Below, in pieces: positions 54,990-64,000 of a stretch of 64,000 bases of DNA (its first letter is position 1; each line of letters starts with the position of its first letter). A model generated the notes under the pieces. It was not told the origin of the DNA. It did not search any database and saw only the letters and a list, made by a program, of their open reading frames with translations. A program made the position numbers and the translations under genes. Source of the stretch: Luidia sarsii (lineage: Eukaryota > Echinodermata > Asteroidea > Paxillosida > Luidiidae); NCBI GenBank assembly GCA_949987565.1, contig OX465104.1:5981248-6045247 (forward strand). Direction: 5' to 3'.

Positions 54990-56882
54990 AACAGAGACCA
55001 TTGAAATGCTGCCATTGATTATTTACGAGGCATGGCTCGACCTCGGTAACGGCAACCATGACACAGAATGCCGTCCATGCGACGGCGATAGGTGTATGCA
55101 CGAGGCATGACTTAACACAATACCAAAGCCCAATATGATGGCACGGTAGATTTAGTCGACCTTGGTAACGCCAACCAACAGAGACTGCCGTTCATACGAT
55201 GCCGATAGGTAGCGCTCATGTGTACCTTTGAAGCCAAGTCACTCGTGGCGTTTACAAGCAACGGAGACCAATGGAGACCATTGAGATACTGCCATTGATT
55301 ATGTACGAGACTTGGCAAAACAATAAACCAAAGCCCAATATGATGACAGTTTATTTTGTTGACCTTGGTAACGCCAACTAACACAGACTGCCGTCCACAC
55401 GACGCCGATAGATAGCGCTCGTTGTGTACCTTTGAAGCCAAGTCACTCGTGGCGTTTACAAGCAACGGAGACCAATGGAGACCATTGAGATGCTGCCATT
55501 GATTATGTACGAGACTTGGCAAAACAATAAACCAAAGCCCAATATGATGACAGTTTATTTTGTTGACCTTGGTAACGCCAACCAACACAGACTGCCGTCC
55601 ATACGACGCCGATAGATAGCGCTCGTTGTGTACCTTTGAAGCCAAGTCACTCGTGGCGTTTACAAGCAACGGAGACCAATGGAGACCATTGAGATGCTGC
55701 CAACATGTACGAGACTTGGCAAAACAATATACCAAAGCCCAAAATGATGACAGTAGATTTAGTCGACCTCTGTAACGCCAACCAACACGGACTGCCGTTC
55801 ACACAACGCCAATAGATAGCGCTCCTTGTGTACCTTTGAAGCCAAGTCACTCGTGGCGTTTACAAGCAACGGAGACCAATGGAGACCATTGAGATGCTGC
55901 CATTGAATATGTATGAGACTTGGCAAAACAATATACCAAAGCCCAATATGATGACAGTTTATTTTGTTGACCTCGGTCACGCCAACCAACACAGACTGCC
56001 GTCCATACGACGCCGATAGATAGCGCTCGTTGTGTACCTTTGAAGCCAAGTCACTCGTGGCGTTTACAAGCAACGGAGACCAATGGAGACCATTGAGATG
56101 CTGCCAACATGTACGAGACTTGGCAAAACAATATACCAAAGCCCAAAATGATGACAGTAGATTTTGTCGACCTCTGTAACGCCAACCAACGGAGACTGCC
56201 GTCCATACGACGCCGATAGATAGCGCTCGTTGTGTACCTTTGAAGCCAAGTCACTCGTGGCGTTTACAAGCAACGGAGACCAATGGAGACCATTGAGATG
56301 CTGCCATTGATTATGTACGAGACTTGGCAAAACAATAAACCAAAGCCCAATATGATGACAGTTTATTTTGTTGACCTCGGTTACGCCAACCAACACAGAA
56401 TGCCGTCCATACGACGCCAATAGATACGCTCCTTGTGTACCTTTGAAGCCAAGTCGCTCGTGGCGTTTACAAGCAACGGAGACCAATGGAGACCATTGAG
56501 ATGCTGCCAACATGTACGAGACTTGGCAAAACAATATACCAAAGCCCAAAATGATGACAGTAGATTTAGTCGACCTCTGTAACGCCAACCAACAGAGACT
56601 GCCGTCCATACGACGCCGATAGATAGCGCTCCTTGTGTACCTTTGAAGCCAAGTCACTCGTGGCGTTTACAAGCGACGGAGACCAAAGGAGACCATTGAG
56701 ATGCTGCCATTGATTATGTACGAGACTTGGCAAAACAATATACCAAAGCCCAATATGATGACAGTTTATTTTGTTGACCTCGGTCACGCCAACCAACACA
56801 GAATGCCGACCATACGACGTCAATAGATAGCGCTCCTTGTGTACCTTTGAAGCCAATTCACTCGTGGCGTTTACAAGCAATC
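54990..56882. repeat. Tandem array of ~200/204-bp units, about nine copies, dimeric higher-order pattern
   Basis: GAGACTTGGCAAAACAAT recurs at 55307, 55511, 55711, 55915, 56115, 56319, 56518 and 56722. Spacings are 204, 200, 204, 200, 204, 199 and 204. Units with CTGCCATTGATTATG (long) alternate with units with CTGCCAACATG (short) from 55511 on. The unit at 54990-55110 is decayed. Because 204 is a multiple of three, long minus-strand frames span neighbouring units; they break at the 200-bp units and are not genes. Confidence 0.95.
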
Positions 56883-58628
56883 CGTTTCAGTCACTCTCCG
56901 GAGAGTCTGGACGGAGTATCTAGTAATGGTTAACTTCATGATTCAATCGTCCGCATGTTTTTTTTCTCTCTCTCACTTGCGGTAAGGCACTTCAGTGGAT
57001 GTCCCAACGTGCTGTAGACGCATACCGGCCTAGGTCGGGTATTCCCAGGGCCGCCGCTCATCAGGGGCGCATCTTAGATGCCTAAGATGCCGAGTCGCTC
57101 GCGAGAAACCGTCTTTCCCTTCGAGCTTCTTGATCGTTGGCCATACCGTAAAAGTTCTGGGTTAAAATTTGTGCCAGGCAAAATCTGTCGGGTGCCTTGA
57201 TTGCAGAAGGGCATAATAGGAAAAGAAAGTCACTAAGCGGCAAATGTTGAAAAATTACTCACTTTTTTTCCCCATTTTCCACGCGCTTCAATCCTATCCA
57301 CATTCTGTGTTTACACATTACGTCAAGATTAAGTAAAAACCAATTGTAAAACCAAAAAAACGGACAAGAATGAATTTGTTCCCAGCAGAAGGGCATACAG
57401 CGATGAACGTCTGAACGCACTTATTATGCCCTTTCTGAAGGCGACACGATCGTTTGTCTAATACTGGTATTAGACATAAGGTATAAGAAATGTTGGGAAT
57501 TGCGATTGGTTTGGATTAATAGTTGAGCACGCAGTGATTTTCACCAACTTTGCTTAAAAATAAGCCCCACCATTTGTTTCACATTAGTGCAGTTTTTTCG
57601 GACTTTTTGTTTCTATGGGATTCAACTTCCGATACGGTGAGATGCTCCCTTTCACTCCTTTCACACGGAAGTAATTTTGATATCATCTGAAAGCTAATGG
57701 TATAGTCTTTCACATCATTAGAAAATCTCAAAATCTCAAAAGTGGGGGTTATTCCTCATTATGCTGTGCCTGGTCACATTTTTGCATTCCAACTCACACG
57801 AGGCACTTGAGACCCGGTAGGCCATTCATCATGTTTATTATGACGTACATTGACTAATAGGTCCCTCCTGGAATGATAGACTGCCATTATTTGGAAAATT
57901 ATGCCATGGGCTCCTTTTCATCTTCCTTGATCATGGATGCGTGCGGTCGAAAAAAAAAAGTTTGATTTTCCAGGGTTTGAATCGTGATTTGGGCTTGAGT
58001 CCGGGTTGGAAAAAAAATGCCATGGCAAACAGGATGTAAGGGGGTAAAAAAACACCCGAATGAAAAAAACAACTTGAAGAGGACCGATACTGCACGAGCG
58101 GGAGTCTAAAAAATAACGAGAGAAGCTGTTTCGAAGTCGAAACTCGAGTGTTCTCTGGAGGGCGCGTCCATGCCCTTCTATATAACACGACCCAGACGAG
58201 AACGATCTCTACGGACCGGTTGCATTCGTGTCTGAGTATCTCCGAGATGCACTTGAGTACAACTAAACCGTGACTGGTGGTTTTTGTCTCTCTCTCAAGT
58301 GGTTGAGGTAGGAGGGAGATGGGCAGGGCAGGGCTGGGCGGGGGTAGTGCAGGGCTCGTTGAACCTCGCCTCTTGGGACATCTCTATCTGTTTGTACGGC
58401 GATGTTCGACGCCAGTGGATTGTGTATACATTATGTCAGTGTGCATTGGCATTACAAACTTCAAATGCCAATCGCCAACCGCTCGTTGGATCTCGTTAGA
58501 AATCTTTGATTTCTAGATGAAGTCATTGCATGGCAGTTTTGCAGTTATTGTGCTTGTTGAGTGTACCCATCTTTTTGTAGATAGGCCTACTCGTACTGGA
58601 ACGTGTTGTAATGTCCCTGCATTTGTAC
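56883..58628. other. Intergenic DNA with a G-type arm
   Basis: A G-type arm (TATAGTCTTTCACATCATTA, GTGGGGGTTATTCCTCATTA, TGCTGTGCCTGGTCACAT) lies at 57690-57780. AGAAGGGCATAATA at 57208 and its mirror at 57421-57435 suggest a further decayed inverted-repeat element (about 57170-57780). Confidence 0.5.
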
Positions 58629-58643
58629 CCATGTACAGTTTTT

Positions 58644-58809
58644 CTTAAAATTTAGTGGGCCTGACGTTTCGATCCTAGCAGGACCTTTCTCAAAGACTCT
58701 GCCTTTAAGAAAGGTCCTACTAGGATCGAAACGTCAGGCCCACTAAATTTTAAGATTTGCATTTTGGTTATTTTAGTCAGTAAGCAGTTTGCAACATTTT
58801 TGTATATCA
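58644..58809 (+). mobile_element. Foldback family A element with 15-bp target duplication (best copy)
   Basis: CCATGTACAGTTTTT occurs identically at 58629-58643 and 58810-58824. The insert has two inverted arms (GTGGGCCTGACGTTTCGATC / GATCGAAACGTCAGGCCCAC) joined at 58691-58706. An unpaired tail CAGTAAGCAGTTTGCAACAT...TGTATATCA follows. Structure and target duplication parallel families B and C. Confidence 0.9.
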
Positions 58810-58824
58810 CCATGTACAGTTTTT

Positions 58825-60907
58825 GTGTGCTCATGGTCAACCAGTCGCACTTCTAGATTCAGCCGTAAATAAATACGATATATAACGTATACTTGAACCC
58901 ACGGCCAGGTACCGGTACTCGTACAAAATCACCACATGCTCTTACTTAAACGGTTATGTGGTTGATCTTGGACGCAAGACCAAAATACTCACATGGGTGC
59001 CCTTAGCTAAGTATTATCTGTCCCCGACTACAACTCTGACATTGTACAACCTCGCCACAACCATATAATGTAAGACAGCCTATTTCGGCATGTTTAATAT
59101 TTCAAGCATATTCCTTCATTTCACGAGTTACAGCAGTGCGTTTGGACCCCGGCAAACCACAGAAAAAAATGACAGAATTTACCCAAAGCTACCCAAACCA
59201 CAGCATTTACTCGTTGTCATATTCCACGTCATATTCGACGAATGCATTTGACGTAGGCCTATTCACAGACATAAATTCGGCGTACATTTAATTGATTTGA
59301 TTCTTCTAAACAATCTTTTCATTTTGGTCCTGTATTATTTGGTCCACCTACATATCACAGATCATAGACGACCTCAACTCCATCGGCCCCTAACACGACT
59401 GGACTGTTCGTGCAGCCCAGGATAGGGCTGGATGGCAAAAGAGAATTTCTAACATTGCGAAAACCCGTGGTCACAACGTCTTGAGCCGAATTCGGCCCGA
59501 GTAGCGTCAATAATAATCGTAAATTGAAGGTTCCAGGAATACTGCACCTCCGTGATTAACATCCCTGTGTAGTCGACTGTGGGCACGGTATTGCAAAATG
59601 TCAAACACTATCAAGCATGCCAAACACTATAGCGATTGAAGCGACGCCATAGTAAACACTTAATCAAAAATAAGAACTTACAAACAGAAAGTAACATGAC
59701 GCCGGCTAGGTAGTCACGGAGTGTCCGTCGCTTTGACAGTTATGTAAACGTCGAAATTGGTGCCGAGACCAAAAATAAGGGTCCCGTCTGACCGCAGGAA
59801 CGTGTGGAAGCTAAGCTATTAATCAATACGACAACCCGATACCGAAAACCTCGCGGAAGCAGGCGAAGCTCGCTTTCGAGCATAATGACGACTGGACATG
59901 TAAACACACTCCCAGCGAATGAAGACCCGGTATAAGAGGCACGGCAGACCCACGGGAGGTTGGAAGAGCAAGGGGAGGGGAGGGGAGGGGTAGCCGAGGG
60001 GTACCCGGGGGCGGCCGGCGGGGGACGGCCGGCCGACTTCCTCCCCGGTTCTCGGAAGTGAGTGGGATGAGGCACGCACCCGCGATCCATCGATTGGATT
60101 GGATTGGGCGGGGTGAAAGTCAACGTGATTTGTACGGGTCTCGAACGTATATCGCTCCGAGATACACGCGTGCGTTCGCACGTTCGGCGTGCTGGGCACG
60201 AACGTGACGCGTCACGACTGAGCGTGCGCCGGCCGCATGCAGCCCTGGCACTCAGCCAAGCAGGGAGTCGATTTCATGGCCCTGCCTATTGTTTTTGTCT
60301 GGCGGGAAAAAGGGATAGATGGAGGGAGAAAGAAGAGAAGGACGGCAACGTCTGACCGTGGCAAGCAGTTTTAGTGGTGTTTTACGAACGAATTGTGCCG
60401 TCAACCACCTGTTCGCTTTTTGAGATTTGAATTTGATTCAGTAAGCAGTTTTTGTATGCTCTAATATTACTCTAACAAGGTTCCATGTTTTTCTCAACAG
60501 CTATAGATTTTTTTTACAAGACCAAATAAAGTCCTTGTCAACTGCAAATAAATCAATACTACTACGTAGAAAGGGGAACAATCGGGCAAACGCTGCCCAC
60601 CCGTTTAATCAGCTTGACATTTTCCCGGACCCCTCAAAAAATCGGATTGCAGAAAATTACGTAGGAGTGCAGATAAGCGATACGCCTTCGCTGAGAGTGT
60701 CCAGCGACAGTTGTCGGACGCTGGCACAATCTGGGCCTGTTGTTTATTTCTGTCGGGACGTGTGTATACCGATTCGCTGTGATCGTGCTCGGGTCTCGAG
60801 TTGCGGGAATGCTAGACGAGCGTCTCAGCGTCAGAGGTTCTCGATCGACGGTATTATGTTTGGAGTTGGCGAGTGACGAAGGGGCCCGTGTCGTTCGGCT
60901 TCCAATG
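58825..60907. other. Intergenic DNA without supported genes
   Basis: A GC-rich patch at 59930-60250 and the open frame 60535-60876 have no splice or homology support. A GGGGA run lies at 59967-59990. Confidence 0.35.
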
Positions 60908-61312
60908 GCCTAAGGGAGAGGAGGAGGTGGAGGAGGAGGGGGGAGGAGGAGGTTGAGGAGGGGAGGGGAGGAGGATGTCTGGAGAAGGAGGGGGAGGAGG
61001 AGGAGGAAGGGAGGAGGAGCAGGGAGGAGGAGGAGAAGGAGGGGGTGGGGGAGGAGGAGGAGTAGGAGGAGGAGATGGAGGAGGGGGTGATAGGAGGAGG
61101 AGAAGGAGGAGGAGGAAGAGAAGGAGGGGGAGGAGAAGCATGAGCATGAGGAAGAGGAGGAGGAGTAGGAGCAGGAGGAGGAGGAGGAGGAGGGGAGCAG
61201 GAGGAGGAGGAGAAGGAGGAGGGGAGGAGGAGGAGGAGTGGGAGCAGGAAGAGAAGGAGGAGGAGCAGGAAGAGGAGGAGGAGGAGGAGGAGGAGGAGGA
61301 GGGAGAGATTTC
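60908..61312 (-). repeat. Long polypurine tract (GGAGGA), polypyrimidine on the minus strand
   Basis: About 400 bp of almost pure G/A on the plus strand, based on GGA triplets. It is the mirror-oriented counterpart of the three C/T tracts at 39.3, 42.8 and 46.5 kb. Confidence 0.95.
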
Positions 61313-61644
61313 GTGACCGCGTTGTCTGGGATTCTAACCACATTGGCGATCAATGAGACAGACGGAAGGGGGTGTTATTAGCGGAAATGAGCCCGGAGCC
61401 TTGTATGTTTGTGCGGTGGGGTGGTCGTGTTTGACTTTCGAATTGCGTTTGTCAGGAACTTCGAGGTGCCGTTGTGACCAAATGAAGGCAGGTTTCTTAT
61501 TAGACGACATGTACGTATAGCGACTGGAGTATCGTCCACAACTTTTTCCGGAATTTCGGGGCGAATGCAGGATACTACAAATTATTATCAGAGAGGGGAG
61601 ACCGAGGAATAAACCGGGCAAAGCTGGCCTCTACTAGGGGAACG

Positions 61645-61880
61645 GAAACCTTGTTGATCTGTCTGTTTGTTGGTCTGTTGGTCTGTTGGTCTGTATCAGT
61701 TGTCTATTGGACTGCTTTGTCAGTCGGTCGGACGGTTGGTCGATTGGCTGGTTGGCCCGATGCTTGCTTTATGTAGAGGTTGGTCAACTGCTCGATATAA
61801 GATTGGCAGCATACTTTGGATTTGTAAGCTGGTCCGTGGATCTTGCTGGTCGGTCGGTTGGTCGGTTGGTTGGTTATAGT
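61645..61880. repeat. GTTGGTCTGTTGGTCG-type degenerate low-complexity repeat
   Basis: TTGGTCTG and GGTCGGTTGGTCGGTTGG words cluster at 61660-61760 and 61845-61878. Confidence 0.75.
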
Positions 61881-61997
61881 TACTTGCTCGCTACTAGGTT
61901 TTACCCGCACGTACGGGTCTACTTGCCCTTCGTCGCTGTCTGCACGAAGTGCAATCAGTCGGAGTGAAAACAGAAGCGGAAATAAGGGAACAGATAC

Positions 61998-62107
61998 CTT
62001 CCACGGAATGACCTCGATGACAAAAGCCCCCGTCAATTTCCCCGCGAAGATCTGAAAGATCTCGAACAAACTGAAAGAGGCCTGTACATACAGCGCGCAC
62101 GTGGACG
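61998..62107 (-). CDS. Candidate internal exon (minus strand), unidentified
   Basis: On the minus strand an acceptor (GAATTCTATTCAG) and donor (AAG|GTATCT) bracket 110 nt that stay open from phase 1 to phase 0. The peptide contains STCALYVQASFSLFEIFQ and ends FVIEVIPWK. Its end phase matches the start phase of the exon at 51311 on the same strand, so they could belong to one gene. This is not proven. Confidence 0.25.
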
Positions 62108-62539
62108 CTGAATAGAATTCCCAATAAACTCGTACACCGACTCGCCCCCACATTACAGGCAGTGCACTTCCCACCGCCATCGATTTTTTCCCCGATGAGA
62201 AAATCATCGCACCGGGCTGTTCGTCCGCACGATCTCCCTCTCTCCACTCCCATCGATTTTTCCCGCCCTTCAGCACCCTTCCAACTGGACGGACATCCAG
62301 GTAGAACGGAATGAACAAATATCTCTTGATGGAGGTGGTTTTTTTGCTTCATCCGTCAACGAGACGAAACCAGTTTTCCGAGCGAGTGAGTAAAGCTGAC
62401 CCGGCGGGGTACGGGAGGGAGGCTCGGGGCCGTGGCGACCGGAGCGAGTCGGCCGTTGAAATTCATCGCTTCACGGTCGACGTTTTCGGAGCTGCATGCT
62501 TGGCACCCTGGACATCATTTTTTACTCAATAATGATAAT

Positions 62540-62853
62540 ACATGTAGGCCCTTTCCCCTAATAATAATACAATTTTATTTATAGCGCTTTTTCCATTAAA
62601 TGTTGAAGAGCGCATTACAATATTAAAAATATCATAAGATTTAAATAGACCCAAACACAACCAAATTTAATTACAAAACACATACAATATCGTTAATTAA
62701 AACATTAAATTGTTCAGATAAAACAAACCCAAAATTACAACCACCTAGAGTTTTCCAATTAATAAATAACTTTTGTAAACAGATAAGTTTTTAACATTGT
62801 TTAAAAAGTGACAACACTGTTACTGCCGTGATCAAAATAAAAAGGTGAACCTC
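62540..62853. repeat. AT-rich repeat-like segment with TTTATTTATAGCGCTTTTTC
   Basis: TAATAATAATACAATTTTAT then TTATAGCGCTTT and GAGCGCATTACAAT resemble a dispersed motif known from many invertebrate and fish genomes, usually retroelement-derived. It is the only copy in this window. Confidence 0.35.
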
Positions 62854-63084
62854 AATAGACCGATTGCGCGACCAATGTTTACACGCCATCACGTGACTTA
62901 TAGTGGGCATTTTTGCATCTCATTTGGTGCAGAACAGGAGTGGAAATGAGCAAAGAAGACTATCGTATTGTCCACATTCTTCTCTGTACATTACCATCGC
63001 TGCTCTGCGCCAAATGAGATGAAAAAGATACCCACTATAAGTCACGTGATGGCATCTAAACAGTGGTCGTGTAATCGGTCTATT
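62854..63084. mobile_element. E-type foldback element (best copy, 231 bp)
   Basis: AATAGACCGATTGCGCGACC at the left and GGTCGTGTAATCGGTCTATT at the right are inverted ends. CCATCACGTGACTTATAGTG and its mirror follow. Same family as 26650-27030. Confidence 0.85.
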
Positions 63085-63159
63085 GCTCGGAGATGCTTCG
63101 ACACCGGCGCTTGCTTTAACAGAAAAGGAAGGTAAATGCTTCAATACCTCTGACTGGCG

Positions 63160-63290
63160 CCCCCCCCGGCAAAGACTATGCTTGACTATGTGGGAAGATC
63201 ACCATCTAAGGACTGATGGCCGGCTCAGTTGGTAAGAGCGCTGCTACGCAAAACCAGAGGTCTCGGGTTCAAATCCATGAACCCATCGTA
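63160..63290 (+). mobile_element. tRNA-derived SINE, plus copy
   Basis: The head GCAAAGACTATGCTTGACTA, A box GGCTCAGTTGGTAAGAGCGC and B box GGGTTCAAATCCATG match the SINE family. Confidence 0.78.
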
Positions 63291-63676
63291 AGTTGTGACA
63301 GGCCGTATACGGCTTCTATGCCTCGCCTTGCGATCCGGTGTAACGATCTTAGACGGGCTCCCGTGCCGTGACGTCACTGGCTTTCGCGAACGAACACAGT
63401 TTGCTTTTGATTGTATAACGTCAATCGATACACCCTTATTACGGGGGAACAACTGTAGCATATTTCTCCCCAAATGTAAAACTGCAAGTTCTAGGCCTAG
63501 GTACTATAGGCTGCGTACTGAGCGTTGTTGGTAAATAACTACGGGTCAACGAACGTGCCTGAAAGCGCTGCATTGCCAATGGCCGTATCGACTCAGCACG
63601 GCCTTCAAATTGGACAACTACCATACGCACTGCGCATGGCGTTTTTATCCCTACATGGTAACGGTCTCATCTGAGC

Positions 63677-63891
63677 ATGGGACCCGGATCAGACCGCTAC
63701 ACCGGGCCACAAGATGCGAAGAGTCCCGCCGGTGACATCGACCGCTGGTCAGCGGACTCTTACGTTACGCCCACTGTAACCACCACGGCTTCCCTTGGGC
63801 AGAACACAGAACCCCCGTATACACCACTCCTCCGTTCATTCACGCCGCGGCTGATCACACGCACCAAAGATGTATCCCCGTGGCCTCGCTG
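63677..63891 (+). CDS. Candidate first coding exon at the right edge, unidentified
   Basis: The ATG at 63677 opens a frame of 71 full codons plus two bases to a donor GCTG|GTACGC at 63891/63892. Codon choice is mixed. The peptide is Ser/Thr/Pro-rich and contains TPTVTTTASLGQNTEPPYTP. If unspliced the frame ends at 63949. Partner exons would be to the right of the window. No family recognised. Confidence 0.3.
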
Positions 63892-64000
63892 GTACGCACC
63901 CATTTTTTCCCACCCAACGCGCGCACTGCTCGGTGAGAGAAGCAATTAGTAACGAAAGCGTCTTGCCCGCGGAGGTCGGGAAGGAGCCGAACGTGCGCAG

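Noticed and set aside
55112..56880. Minus-strand ORFs with NATSDLASKV repeats
   Set aside because: Artefacts of the 204-bp unit being a multiple of three; broken at each 200-bp unit.
61704..62352. Minus-strand ORFs of 204 and 152 codons
   Set aside because: Most of the frame crosses low-complexity GGTCGGTTGG repeats; only the 110-nt segment with splice signals (61998-62107) is kept as a weak candidate.

Overview
The window is animal nuclear DNA: genes are split by GT-AG introns, the tRNA has internal Pol III promoter boxes, there are no operons, and tandem and interspersed repeats are abundant. The strongest genes have coding exons far richer in G+C (especially at third positions) than the AT-leaning surroundings. 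Gene type and repeat style suggest a marine invertebrate deuterostome, most likely an echinoderm. That assignment is inference.

Layout. (1) 1-340 holds the terminal exon of a gene entering from the left, followed by a 29-bp minisatellite. (2) A tRNA-Gly(CCC) lies at 2263-2333 on the minus strand. (3) 3730-10146 (+) is a five-exon gene I assembled from splice signals. It encodes 112 residues and resembles the MCRIP1/2 (FAM195) family; its introns are full of transposons. (4) 18106-21016 and 32800-35957 (+) are two tandem paralogues of an eight-helix membrane protein related to the TspO/MBR fold. Both have three coding exons, with intron phases 1 and 2. Their first exons differ: only the second paralogue has a long cytosolic leader with an acidic dileucine motif. 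(5) 39-51 kb and 60-64 kb hold several GC-rich candidate exons with good splice or promoter signals, four long polypyrimidine/polypurine tracts, and a minus-strand exon apparently broken by nested transposons. (6) Tandem arrays with higher-order structure lie at 23.3-25.5, 52.4-53.5 and 55.0-56.9 kb.

The most interesting signal is in the mobile elements. Three otherwise unrelated foldback families (called A, B and C here) share a core GAAACGTC next to a short hairpin. In families B and C this is preceded by CTGATGA, which together matches the catalytic core of a hammerhead ribozyme. Copies are flanked by identical direct repeats of 11-15 bp, so they look like target-primed retro-insertions, not cut-and-paste MITEs. 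They may be non-autonomous Penelope-like or retrozyme-like elements carrying inverted pairs of hammerhead-type motifs. Two TTAA-flanked (piggyBac-like) elements, one element with a perfect 9-bp target duplication (Mutator-like), several TA-flanked elements and a tRNA-derived SINE family are also resolved.
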